64,000 nucleotides of DNA, from assembly GCF_014863605.1 (NCBI RefSeq), contig NZ_CP062252.1, positions 5,155,001 through 5,219,000 on the forward strand. The letters run 5' to 3'. Shown in pieces: positions 9,283-18,092 of this stretch; the stretch's first letter is position 1; the number at the start of each line of letters is the position of its first letter. Below the pieces are notes generated by a model. The model had not been told where the DNA came from, did not search any database, and worked only from the letters and a program-made list of their open reading frames with translations. Both the position numbers and the translations under genes were made by a program. This DNA is from Pseudomonas allokribbensis (GTDB lineage Bacteria > Pseudomonadota > Gammaproteobacteria > Pseudomonadales > Pseudomonadaceae).

Positions 9283-9616
9283 ATTCCGGCTTTTCAGACA
9301 TATGTCCCAGAGATGTTCGATGTCTTTCGCCTATAAGTCGTGCCTTCCAAAACGAATCGTTGATTGGAAAGACTCTTACAACTTGGTTCTCAAAATCTCC
9401 TCGCTGACCACGGCTACTGTAGTCCTGTCCTGCCCGTAAAGTTTCTCTAGCTTAGGATTGAAACCGTTGCCCTTTCAGCACTTGAGGACGATTGCAAGGC
9501 GGGGGAATTGAGGCTACAGCAACTGACGCTTTTACCTACACATATGAGCGAATCCGCTGGCTTGTGCACCTTGACGTTGACCCGTAACTTGATCCCCGTC
9601 GCTACCAATCAGCGGC
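9283..9616. other. Intergenic stretch with possible gene relic
   Basis: No intact gene is visible. On the minus strand, 32 sense codons (9379-9474) end at a TAA (9376-9378) and read like a protein C-terminus (...FNPKLEKLYGQDRTTVAVV...), but they are preceded by in-frame stops, so this could be a decayed gene end. The rest shows no recognised feature. Confidence 0.3.
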
Positions 9617-9825
9617 CGGGTTTAGTCGCCCGAGGTAAGATAGGTTTGCAAACGCGTCATCCAGTCGGGTATTCCCTATCCCTGCACTAGATGGTGGCTG
9701 TGAGCAGGGTGCCCCCGGGCACGCCGGAAAAAAGCCTTACTTCCCCGGTCGACTAACCTGCTTACAGCTGCCACCCCTCGTTTAGTCGCGAAGCGGTAAC
9801 AGCCCAACTTATTAGGAAGTTAGGT
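9617..9825 (+). promoter_or_regulatory. Structured leader upstream of the DUF6124 gene
   Basis: A long inverted repeat brackets this region: GGTGGCTGTGAGCAGG (9693-9708) can pair with CCTGCTTACAGCTGCCACC (9757-9775). Inside it GTGCCC (9709-9714) pairs with GGGCAC (9717-9722). The sequence GTTTAGTCGC occurs twice (9620-9629 and 9780-9789), and GTCGACTAAC (9748-9757) is nearly complementary to both, so the copies could compete for pairing. The leader ends at the AGGAAG ribosome site of the downstream gene. I recall similar sequences before DUF6124 genes in other P. fluorescens strains, but this is unchecked. Confidence 0.55.
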
Positions 9826-10230
9826 ATGTTCAAAGCAACACCAAATCCTCCGTCGGATATCGATCCAACGGACACGACTGATCAAACTGACCCGGTCTCC
9901 CCCTACGCTTCAATCGACTCAAAAAAACTCCACGACGCCGCCCACCGGGCCCTCGATTTCTACCTCAATCCCTCTCCCGAGAAACCGCGCAACTCCGTGG
10001 ATCGCGGCATGCAGATGTTCAAGGTCGATCCCGACATTAACCCCGAAGCCATCGCCATCCAGACCTACGAAACCTTTTCGTCAGTCAGCATCCTGCTGCT
10101 CGACCTGGCGGACAGCCTGGACGACAAGCCGCGGCATCTAGCGATGGCGATCTATCAACTGAGCGAGTTAGGGTTGTTGCTGGTGGAGAAGACGCTGGAT
10201 AACGAGCGGGCGATTGCGATAACCGCGTAA
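9826..10230 (+). CDS. DUF6124 family protein
   Basis: 134 residues, no signal peptide or membrane segment. The disordered acidic N-terminus is rich in Asp, Pro and Thr. It is followed by a helical core: LHDAAHRALDFYLNP (about 37-51), then IQTYETFSSVSILLLDLADSL and LAMAIYQLSELGLLLVEKTL. This matches the DUF6124 family, which is abundant and multi-copy in pseudomonads and has no known function. TAGGAAGTTAGGT precedes the ATG. The gene has its own structured leader and a strong bidirectional terminator, so it is a single-gene unit. Confidence 0.8.
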   Translation: MFKATPNPPSDIDPTDTTDQTDPVSPYASIDSKKLHDAAHRALDFYLNPSPEKPRNSVDRGMQMFKVDPDINPEAIAIQTYETFSSVSILLLDLADSLDDKPRHLAMAIYQLSELGLLLVEKTLDNERAIAITA

Positions 10231-10231
10231 G

Positions 10232-10274
10232 AAAAAAGGGCCACAACCTGCGGCAGGTTGTGGCCCTTTTTTGT
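10232..10274. terminator. Bidirectional terminator
   Basis: AAAAAAGGGCCACAACCTG and its complement form a near-perfect stem of about 19 pairs around a short CGG loop (10251-10253), with A-run on the left and T-run on the right. It serves the DUF6124 gene on the plus strand and the convergent PilZ gene on the minus strand. Confidence 0.93.
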
Positions 10275-10276
10275 TT

Positions 10277-10654
10277 TCAGGCCGAAGCCGGCAACGGCTG
10301 AAAACTGAAGTACTGCTTCAACGCCTCGACCAGTTGCCCATATTCGGGCGGTGTCCGGTACAGGCTGAAGCCGGCGTCGTAGTGTTGGGGGGTCGCGTCT
10401 TCGTGGCACCACAGGCAGCAGGCCGTCAGGTCGATCACCTGCTGGCAGCCCTCGCCCAGGGGGATCTTCAGGCGCAGTTTGAATTCGGCACCGATCATCA
10501 TCGGCAACTGGCTGATCAGCATCAAACCGTCTTCAGAGACGTTGCCCAGAAAGCCGATGGGTTTGTCGGTGACGCTGTTGAACACTCGCAGAAAATACGG
10601 CAACTGGTGCCGTTCGATTCGACGGTCGGTAAACATGAGCGTATCGCCATGCAT
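10277..10654 (-). CDS. PilZ domain c-di-GMP receptor
   Basis: 125 residues from the ATG at 10654; an ATG at 10636 (MFTDRR) and one at 10675 are also possible. Both c-di-GMP contact motifs are intact: RxxxR in DRRIERHQLP and NxSxxG in GNVSEDGLML, about 25 residues apart. The rest fits a single PilZ beta barrel with a C-terminal helix. Such stand-alone PilZ proteins bind c-di-GMP and pass the signal to a partner, often in motility or exopolysaccharide synthesis. The diguanylate cyclase SadC and the phosphodiesterase BifA are encoded in the same window. The partner is not evident. Confidence 0.85.
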   Translation of the reverse strand: MHGDTLMFTDRRIERHQLPYFLRVFNSVTDKPIGFLGNVSEDGLMLISQLPMMIGAEFKLRLKIPLGEGCQQVIDLTACCLWCHEDATPQHYDAGFSLYRTPPEYGQLVEALKQYFSFQPLPASA

Positions 10655-10852
10655 GGCCCGGTAAACGGGCCGCACTGTGCTTCGGAACGAACCTGCCCTA
10701 CAGGTCCGCTCTCCCCGCTTCCGGTGTGGCGCTTGCCACGTCTATCTCATGCCAGTCGCAGGTGTTGCGCCGGTACAGAGTTCATCTGCACCGGTGTCTG
10801 AGGACTATAGCTCACCTTGTACAGCCAGCCAGCTTTTGTATGACAACCGCCA

Positions 10853-11239
10853 TCAAAAGCGAGTTGGACGCACCACGGCTGCTGCGCTACGGGTCGGGTA
10901 ATGACCCAGGCTCTGCAGGGTTTCCAGACGCGCGCGGGCGCGATAGGCGTATTCGCTGTTGGGGTACGAGGCAATGATGAACTGATAGGTCTGCGCCGCA
11001 TCGACAAACATTTTCTGCCGTTCCAGGCACTGGCCGCGCATCATCGACACTTCCGGCCACACGTAAGGACGGGCACGGCTGGCGCGTTCGACCTTGGACA
11101 GTTCGAGCATCACCTGCTCGCAGTTGCCCCGGTCGTAGGCGCTGTAGGCGTTGTTCAAATGATGGTTCATCGACCAACGGGTGCAGCCCGTGACGGCGAG
11201 GACGCTGAGGGCAAGGGCGGCAATGGGCACGAATCGCAT
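10853..11239 (-). CDS. Tetratricopeptide-type lipoprotein
   Basis: 128 residues from the ATG at 11239, chosen for the GGAG ribosome site and because a signal sequence starts there. The lipobox is LAVTGC, with Cys at about residue 19. The mature part is helical with TPR-like repeats: LNNAYSAYDRGNCEQVMLELSKV, MMRGQCLERQKMFVDAAQTYQFII and YAYRARARLETL. It is probably anchored to the outer membrane and used as a protein-protein scaffold. The longer open frame upstream runs antisense to pykA and is not coding. Specific function is unknown. It is divergent from pykA. Confidence 0.8.
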   Translation of the reverse strand: MRFVPIAALALSVLAVTGCTRWSMNHHLNNAYSAYDRGNCEQVMLELSKVERASRARPYVWPEVSMMRGQCLERQKMFVDAAQTYQFIIASYPNSEYAYRARARLETLQSLGHYPTRSAAAVVRPTRF

Positions 11240-11411
11240 GGGGTATTCTCCTGTCTTGTGATCATTATCGACCTCTGGCGAGAAATCTTCAGAGCCCTTT
11301 GCTCCGATTGTCGCGTTCAATAAAGAAAACAATAAGTAGTGCAAACGAACAATGACTACACCCAAAGAGCGTAGTAGCCTCTGCGAGCGCTTGAACCTGA
11401 GGAGTCTTTGC

Positions 11412-12863
<1,452 letters not shown>

Positions 12864-12878
12864 GTGACCGGTTGCTGA

Positions 12879-12921
12879 AAATGAAAAGCCCCGCCATGTG
12901 AATGGCGGGGCTTTTTCATTT
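12879..12921 (+). terminator. Terminator of pykA
   Basis: AAAAGCCCCGCCAT and ATGGCGGGGCTTTTT form a long perfect stem with a GTGA loop (12898-12901), followed by a T-rich tail. The A-run on the left means it may also work for minus-strand transcripts. Confidence 0.93.
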
Positions 12922-12927
12922 CAGATT

Positions 12928-13038
12928 GATCGTTCCCACGCTCCGCGTGGGAATGCCTCAATGGACGCTCCGCGTCCGCTTCGGCATGGGACGCGGAGCG
13001 TCCCGGGCTGCATTCCCACGCAGAGCGTGGGAACGATC
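12928..13038. repeat. Pseudomonas REP-like palindromic element
   Basis: About 110 bases with nested inverted repeats. The outer arms are GATCGTTCCCACG (12928-12940) and CGTGGGAACGATC (13026-13038). Internal arms of the GGACGCTCCGCGTCC type recur around 12963-13010. Such units are dispersed in many intergenic regions of fluorescent pseudomonads. It lies between pykA and the enoyl-CoA hydratase gene. Two shorter relatives occur at 35153-35181 and 41910-41934. Confidence 0.85.
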
Positions 13039-13079
13039 GGTGCACGGAGTGCGGCGGCGGTCGGCGGTCGGCGGATATC

Positions 13080-13829
13080 TCAATGGCGTTTGATGAACCC
13101 GGTCAACGCCGCCAACGCCTCCGGCGACCTCAGCCGCTGGGTAAACAGCGCGCCCTCCTCCTCGATCACCTTGCGAATCAATTCGCGATCCGGCGCCCGC
13201 ATCAATTTCTTGCTGATGCGCACCGCCTCGGCCGGCAGCTCATCAAACCGCAACGCCATCTCCCGCGCCTTGGCCAACGCAGCTTCGCCACTGCCCAGCG
13301 CCTCGGTCGCGATCCCCCATTGCGCCGCTTGTTCACCGGTGAAGCCTTCACCCAGCAGCAACAGTTCCGACGCTTTGGCCTGCCCGAGCAAACGCGGCAG
13401 GATCAGGCTGGAACCGAACTCCGGGCACAACCCGAGATTGACGAACGGCATGCGCAACCGTGCATCCCGCGCCACGTACACCAGATCGCAATGCAACAGC
13501 AGCGTCGTGCCAATCCCCACCGCCGCCCCGGCCACGGCGGCGATCACCGGTTTGCGGCATTCGAGGAGTTCAAGCATGAAGTGAAACACCGGGCTGTCGA
13601 GGTCGCTCGGCGGTTGCTGGATAAAGTCGGCGATGTCGTTGCCGGCGGTGAAGCACTCGGCGCTGCCGGTGATCAGCACCGCGTTGATCTCGGGGTCTTG
13701 ATTGGCCTGCTTGAGCGCCTCGGCCAACTGGCTGTACATGGCGCGGGTCAGGGCGTTTTTCTTGTCGGGGCGGTTGAGGCGCAGGGTCAGCAAACCGCGT
13801 TCGCGGTGCAGCAGGATGGCTTCGGGCAT
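13080..13829 (-). CDS. Enoyl-CoA hydratase/isomerase family protein
   Basis: 249 residues from the ATG at 13829; the upstream extension to a TTG at 13862 is less likely. Crotonase fold: the first oxyanion-hole motif AECFTAGNDIADF (about 60-72), the second in AAVAGAAVGIGTTLLLHCDL (about 95-115), and the catalytic-Glu region NLGLCPEFGSSLILPRLLG (about 128-146). The second catalytic Glu of classical hydratases is not clearly conserved, so isomerase or related activity is possible. It is likely cytoplasmic and acts on short- or medium-chain acyl-CoA. It lies 29 bases downstream of the ferredoxin reductase gene and is probably cotranscribed with it. Confidence 0.88.
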   Translation of the reverse strand: MPEAILLHRERGLLTLRLNRPDKKNALTRAMYSQLAEALKQANQDPEINAVLITGSAECFTAGNDIADFIQQPPSDLDSPVFHFMLELLECRKPVIAAVAGAAVGIGTTLLLHCDLVYVARDARLRMPFVNLGLCPEFGSSLILPRLLGQAKASELLLLGEGFTGEQAAQWGIATEALGSGEAALAKAREMALRFDELPAEAVRISKKLMRAPDRELIRKVIEEEGALFTQRLRSPEALAALTGFIKRH

Positions 13830-13858
13830 GGCAGGTCTCGCGTCTGAAGGATCAGCGC

Positions 13859-14794
13859 TCAACCACGGCTCAGGAAGACATCGGCCAGCAGTTGATTGCG
13901 CGGCAGTCCGGCCAGGAACAGACGCTTGGCAAACGCGTCAACGCTGGCAGTCGAGCCGCAGACTAAGGCCAGCGTTTGTCGGGAGACAAGGCGCAGTTGC
14001 GCCAAAGCGGCCGGCAACTCGGCCGCCGTCCACAATTCGACGCTGAGGTTTTCCCGCTGCGCGGCCAGTGCTTCAAGGGGTTTGGCCAGGTAATGCCCGT
14101 CGGCATCATGGGCCAGATGAATGACGCGAATGGCGCCCCGATGATCCTGACGCAAGGCTTCGCGCAACACACCGAACAAGGGGCCTAGCCCGGTGCCCGC
14201 CGCCAGTAGCCACAGCGGCCGCTCGTGCCAGTCCGGGTCGTAATGCAACGCACCGCCGCGCAGTTCACCGAGGCGAATCGGGTCGCCGATCTGCAAGCGG
14301 CGCGCGGCATCGCTGAATTCACCGGGCTGGCGGCAATCGAGGTGAAATTCAAGAAAACGGTCTTCTTCCGGCAGGCTCGCCAGTGAATACGGCCGCGCAA
14401 CGTGGCCGGCCCACAGCACCAGATGCTGGCCGGCGCTGTAGCGCAACGGTCGCTGGGGTGTCAGGCGCAACCTCAGCACGCTGTCGCCGAGCCAGTCCAG
14501 CGCTTCGACCGAGGCCGGGCGACCATCGGTGACGGGATCGAAGGTGTGCACCTGCAAGTCCTCGATCACCTGACACTGACAGGCCAGGCGCCAGCCCTGA
14601 TCACGCTGTTCAGCGCTCAAGGCATCGGGGCGACTGTCAGCAGGCAGACCTTGCACGCATTGCACCAGACACGCATGGCAACTGCCGGCGCGGCAGCTAT
14701 AAGGCACCGCCACACCGTTCTGATTGAGAGCATCGAGCAGGTTGCTGCCCGCCGCCACCGACCACTGTCGTTCACCGACCCGCAGTTCAGGCAT
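13859..14794 (-). CDS. 2Fe-2S ferredoxin/FAD-dependent oxidoreductase
   Basis: 311 residues from the ATG at 14794, which overlaps the end of sadC by eight bases. The N-terminal plant-type ferredoxin domain shows the cluster motif CRAGSCHACLVQC and a distal Cys in LACQC. The FNR-type FAD domain has the RPYSLAS flavin motif, and the NAD(P) domain has AAGTGLGPLFGVL. The order is that of oxygenase reductases such as CDP-6-deoxy-delta-3,4-glucoseen reductase-like and phenol/benzoate reductases. No oxygenase is encoded nearby, so the electron acceptor is unknown. The longer open frame to 14890 lacks support. Confidence 0.88.
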   Translation of the reverse strand: MPELRVGERQWSVAAGSNLLDALNQNGVAVPYSCRAGSCHACLVQCVQGLPADSRPDALSAEQRDQGWRLACQCQVIEDLQVHTFDPVTDGRPASVEALDWLGDSVLRLRLTPQRPLRYSAGQHLVLWAGHVARPYSLASLPEEDRFLEFHLDCRQPGEFSDAARRLQIGDPIRLGELRGGALHYDPDWHERPLWLLAAGTGLGPLFGVLREALRQDHRGAIRVIHLAHDADGHYLAKPLEALAAQRENLSVELWTAAELPAALAQLRLVSRQTLALVCGSTASVDAFAKRLFLAGLPRNQLLADVFLSRG

Positions 14795-15905
14795 CGACGT
14801 TCTCCCACGCGGCTGCGCAACGGTTGCGCCCGTCGCGTTTGGCCCGGTACAGCGCCTGATCGGCGCGCTGCAAGGCGTCGTCCAGATCATCGCCCAGTTC
14901 CAGCAGGGTCATGCCGGCAGACAGGCTAAGGTTTTTCACATTCAGGCCCACCAGCTCAACGTCGGTGAAGGCGATGCGCAGCCGTTCGCAACAGGCGGTC
15001 AGCCGCTCGGCGTTGCAATCGGGCAGCAGCACCACGAATTCTTCACCACCATAACGGGCCAGCACATCACCGTCACGCAGACAGGCACCGGCCACTCCGG
15101 CGAAGGCTTGCAGCACCTGATCGCCGGCCGCATGACCGTGTATATCATTGATGCGTTTGAAATGGTCGAGGTCGATCAGCGCCAGACCGTGCACCACGTC
15201 GGCTTCCATCGCGTTCAATTCGCGGGTGGCCAGGCGCAGGAAATGCCGGCGGTTGAACAGCCCGGTCAGTTCGTCGGTGGCCACCAGGTCTTCGAGCTGG
15301 CGCATCATCCCGCGCAGGGTGTCCTGATGCGCCTGCAAGGCAAACCGGCGCTGGCGCATGCGTTGCCGTGAGGTCTGGACGAAGCGTGCATAAATCACCA
15401 GCCATGCCAGCACGATCAACAGAATGCACGCCTGCAACGCGGAGAGCGCCGGATCGTGCAGGCGGAAGTGGTAACCGTCCCACAGCGTGATGGCGCAGAA
15501 ACTGAAGAACACCAGCATCGCGCAGCGCACAAAGGCCCGGCGCGACAAATGGAACAGGCCGAACAGCAGGATCAGCACATAGAAGACCAGGAACTCGCCC
15601 CGCGCTTCTTCCAGATGCGCGATCAGCCACGTCTGCCAGCCGAGGCCGAGCAGCACTTGCGCTTCGGTCAGGCTCGGGTCGGAGAACCGCAGGTTGGCAC
15701 CTGAGAAAAACACCGCGAACAGAGTCGCCTGGCTGATGACCACCAGGGCGCTGCCGACAGCGACGCCTGTCAGCGAATCTTCGTAGTGTCCGGTGAAATA
15801 CGCCAGCCACAGCAGCAGCAAGGCCAATCCATAGGTGGCTGCAGCGAGGGCGAAGCGTTTGAGCAAAAGACGTTGAATGGCGTTATGGGTCAATCGTTGA
15901 CTCAC
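14787..15905 (-). CDS. sadC: SadC-like membrane diguanylate cyclase
   Basis: 372 residues. Five or six N-terminal membrane helices (about 20-190) precede a short coiled linker and a C-terminal GGDEF domain (about 205-370). The active site is GGEEF in RYGGEEFVVLLPD. An inhibitory site RDGD lies exactly five residues before it, so product inhibition by c-di-GMP is expected. SadC makes c-di-GMP and promotes attachment and alginate/Psl output in P. aeruginosa. Identity rests on domain layout and on its position between the ferredoxin reductase and fumarase genes as in PAO1. It heads a three-gene minus-strand unit. Confidence 0.85.
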   Translation of the reverse strand: MSQRLTHNAIQRLLLKRFALAAATYGLALLLLWLAYFTGHYEDSLTGVAVGSALVVISQATLFAVFFSGANLRFSDPSLTEAQVLLGLGWQTWLIAHLEEARGEFLVFYVLILLFGLFHLSRRAFVRCAMLVFFSFCAITLWDGYHFRLHDPALSALQACILLIVLAWLVIYARFVQTSRQRMRQRRFALQAHQDTLRGMMRQLEDLVATDELTGLFNRRHFLRLATRELNAMEADVVHGLALIDLDHFKRINDIHGHAAGDQVLQAFAGVAGACLRDGDVLARYGGEEFVVLLPDCNAERLTACCERLRIAFTDVELVGLNVKNLSLSAGMTLLELGDDLDDALQRADQALYRAKRDGRNRCAAAWENVDA

Positions 15906-16181
15906 CGTGCGATAAGAGGCTGACCGAGTGTCCTACTCTACAGACCGGCTGCCACTTTAGTGGCGTAGTCGATAAATGACCATTGATTTTCGGGCCGGAT
16001 AATTGGCGTCAAAAAAGCCCTTGGGCCCGCCCCTCCCGGCTTCCCGGAGCGCCCGCCAATAGCGCCGGCCGCGCGTGATTTTTTGTCGGCCTTCGCCGTC
16101 CGCAAACAGCGAACCGGACGTAGCGCTTGCAGACCACATCGACCGGCTCCTGCCATGCGACCAACGAATGACTACCGGCGC
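15906..16181. other. Intergenic region between sadC and fumarase
   Basis: No protein gene is convincing here; short minus-strand frames exist but look unlike proteins. On the minus strand a GC-rich stretch ends in a hairpin region AAGCC...GGGCTT followed by six T (complement of 16011-16016), which resembles an intrinsic terminator and may mark the end of an unannotated small RNA read toward sadC. The sadC promoter is also expected here but I cannot place it. Confidence 0.4.
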
Positions 16182-16223
16182 GTGTCACCACCAGGGAGGC
16201 GCGGTATACTGCCGCGCCTTTTT
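16182..16223 (+). promoter_or_regulatory. Probable fumarase promoter overlapping a terminator-like hairpin
   Basis: GTGTCA (16182-16187), a 17-base spacer and TATACT (16205-16210) form a fair sigma-70 promoter about 125 bases before the fumarase ATG. The -10 box sits in the loop of an eight-pair inverted repeat, AGGCGCGG (16197-16204) and CCGCGCCT (16212-16219), followed by five T, which looks like a rho-independent terminator for any transcript entering from upstream. The two readings are compatible: insulation plus initiation. Confidence 0.5.
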
Positions 16224-16334
16224 AGCGTCGCGCCAGCAGCCCCGGCGTGCCTTGAAAGGTGTCTGCGACCGACCGATGCACCCAAGCCGCAGGCACCTTA
16301 TTGAATGTTCCCGTCTTTTAGAGGAGCGCGACTC

Positions 16335-17858
16335 ATGACCGTGATCAAGCAAGACGACCTGATTCAGAGCGTTGCCGACGCCCTGCAATTCATTTCCTAC
16401 TACCACCCCGTGGACTTCATCCAGGCGATGCACGAAGCCTACCTGCGCGAAGAATCGCCAGCGGCCCGTGACTCGATGGCGCAGATCCTGATCAACTCGC
16501 GCATGTGCGCCACCGGCCACCGGCCGATCTGCCAGGACACCGGTATCGTGACCGTGTTCGTGCGTGTGGGCATGGACGTGCGTTGGGATGGCGCGACCAT
16601 GAGCCTGGACGACATGATCAACGAAGGCGTGCGCCGCGCCTACAACCTGCCGGAAAACGTCCTGCGTGCCTCGATCCTCGCCGACCCGGCGGGCGCTCGT
16701 AAAAACACCAAGGACAACACCCCGGCGGTCATCCACTACTCCATCGTCCCGGGCAACACCGTGGAAGTGGACGTGGCGGCCAAGGGCGGCGGTTCCGAGA
16801 ACAAGTCGAAAATGGCCATGCTCAACCCGTCCGACTCGATCGTCGACTGGGTGCTGAAGACCGTTCCGACCATGGGCGCCGGCTGGTGCCCACCGGGCAT
16901 GCTGGGCATCGGCATCGGCGGCACCGCCGAGAAAGCCGCTGTGATGGCCAAGGAAGTGTTGATGGAATCCATCGACATTCACGAGCTCAAGGCCCGTGGC
17001 CCGCAGAACCGCATCGAAGAAATGCGTCTGGAGCTGTTCGAGAAGGTCAACCAGCTGGGCATCGGCGCCCAGGGCCTCGGTGGTCTGACCACCGTGCTCG
17101 ACGTGAAGATCATGGATTACCCGACCCACGCCGCCTCGCTGCCGGTGTGCATGATCCCGAACTGCGCTGCCACCCGTCACGCCCACTTCGTGCTCGACGG
17201 TTCCGGCCCGGCTTCGCTGGAAGCGCCACCGCTGGACGCCTACCCGGAAATCGTCTGGGAAGCAGGTCCGTCGGCCCGTCGTGTCAACCTCGACACCCTG
17301 ACCCCGGAAGACGTGCAGAGCTGGAAGCCGGGCGAAACCGTCCTGCTCAACGGCAAGATGCTCACCGGTCGCGACGCCGCGCACAAGCGCATGGTCGAGA
17401 TGCTGAACAAGGGCGAAACCCTGCCGGTGGACCTCAAAGGTCGCTTCATCTACTACGTCGGCCCGGTTGATCCGGTCGGTGACGAAGTGGTTGGCCCGGC
17501 TGGCCCGACCACCGCCACGCGGATGGACAAGTTCACCCGTCAGATCCTCGAGCAGACCGGCCTGTTGGGCATGATCGGCAAATCCGAGCGCGGCCCGACT
17601 GCGATCGAAGCGATCAAGGACAACAAGGCTGTGTACCTGATGGCCGTCGGCGGCGCCGCTTATCTGGTGGCGCAAGCGATCAAGAAGTCCAAGGTACTGG
17701 CGTTCGCCGAGCTGGGCATGGAAGCGATCTACGAGTTCGAGGTCAAGGACATGCCGGTCACCGTTGCGGTGGACAGCAAAGGTGAATCGGTCCACATCAC
17801 CGGTCCTGCGATCTGGCAACAGAAGATCAGCGAGAGCCTTGCGGTGGAAGTGCAGTAA
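16335..17858 (+). CDS. fumA: Class I fumarate hydratase (4Fe-4S)
   Basis: 507 residues. Interconverts fumarate and malate in the TCA cycle with an oxygen-sensitive 4Fe-4S cluster. The ATG at 16335 follows AGAGGAG. The N-terminal alpha domain (about 10-285) includes the RPICQDTGIVTVFVRVG segment with a cluster Cys, GWCPPGMLGIGIGGTAEKAA, and the Cys in PVCMIPNCAA. The beta domain (about 330-505) includes GPVDPVGDEVVGPAGPTTATRMDKF. Length matches class I enzymes. Cluster loss under iron shortage is usually covered by class II FumC, which is not in this window. A terminator follows. Confidence 0.95.
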   Translation: MTVIKQDDLIQSVADALQFISYYHPVDFIQAMHEAYLREESPAARDSMAQILINSRMCATGHRPICQDTGIVTVFVRVGMDVRWDGATMSLDDMINEGVRRAYNLPENVLRASILADPAGARKNTKDNTPAVIHYSIVPGNTVEVDVAAKGGGSENKSKMAMLNPSDSIVDWVLKTVPTMGAGWCPPGMLGIGIGGTAEKAAVMAKEVLMESIDIHELKARGPQNRIEEMRLELFEKVNQLGIGAQGLGGLTTVLDVKIMDYPTHAASLPVCMIPNCAATRHAHFVLDGSGPASLEAPPLDAYPEIVWEAGPSARRVNLDTLTPEDVQSWKPGETVLLNGKMLTGRDAAHKRMVEMLNKGETLPVDLKGRFIYYVGPVDPVGDEVVGPAGPTTATRMDKFTRQILEQTGLLGMIGKSERGPTAIEAIKDNKAVYLMAVGGAAYLVAQAIKKSKVLAFAELGMEAIYEFEVKDMPVTVAVDSKGESVHITGPAIWQQKISESLAVEVQ

Positions 17859-17873
17859 GCTATTTGCCTTATA

Positions 17874-17915
17874 AAAACGGCCGGCTCATCCAAGTGGATA
17901 GCCGGCCTTTTTTTT
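17874..17915 (+). terminator. Terminator of fumarase gene
   Basis: GGCCGGCT (17879-17886) and AGCCGGCC (17900-17907) flank a second small stem ATCC/GGAT with an AAGT loop, followed by a run of eight T. Confidence 0.93.
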
Positions 17916-18092
17916 GAATGTATAAAATTCGCACAATAATGCAGGGGAGGTTTTTTCGAGCGCAATTGTCGATACCTCCAGTTCGGTATCTGCAAAAAAA
18001 TACGGCACGCTCATCGCATCTATGAACAGGAACCCCGCCTACACATCTGCATGGTATCGTGCCCGCCCGTCCTGCCATCCGTTTGCCCCAGC

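Noticed and set aside
9508-9690. 60-codon plus-strand frame in the DUF6124 leader
   Set aside because: Poor ribosome site, no protein-like composition, and it overlaps strongly structured leader sequence.
12928-13038. CRISPR-like repeat
   Set aside because: The repeats are inverted arms of a palindrome, not direct repeats with spacers.
15938-16156. Minus-strand short frames between sadC and fumarase
   Set aside because: Basic, low-complexity products and no ribosome site; kept only as a possible small RNA region.
16185-17819. 544-codon frame antisense to the fumarase gene
   Set aside because: Same shadow effect; the plus strand encodes a complete, motif-bearing fumarase.
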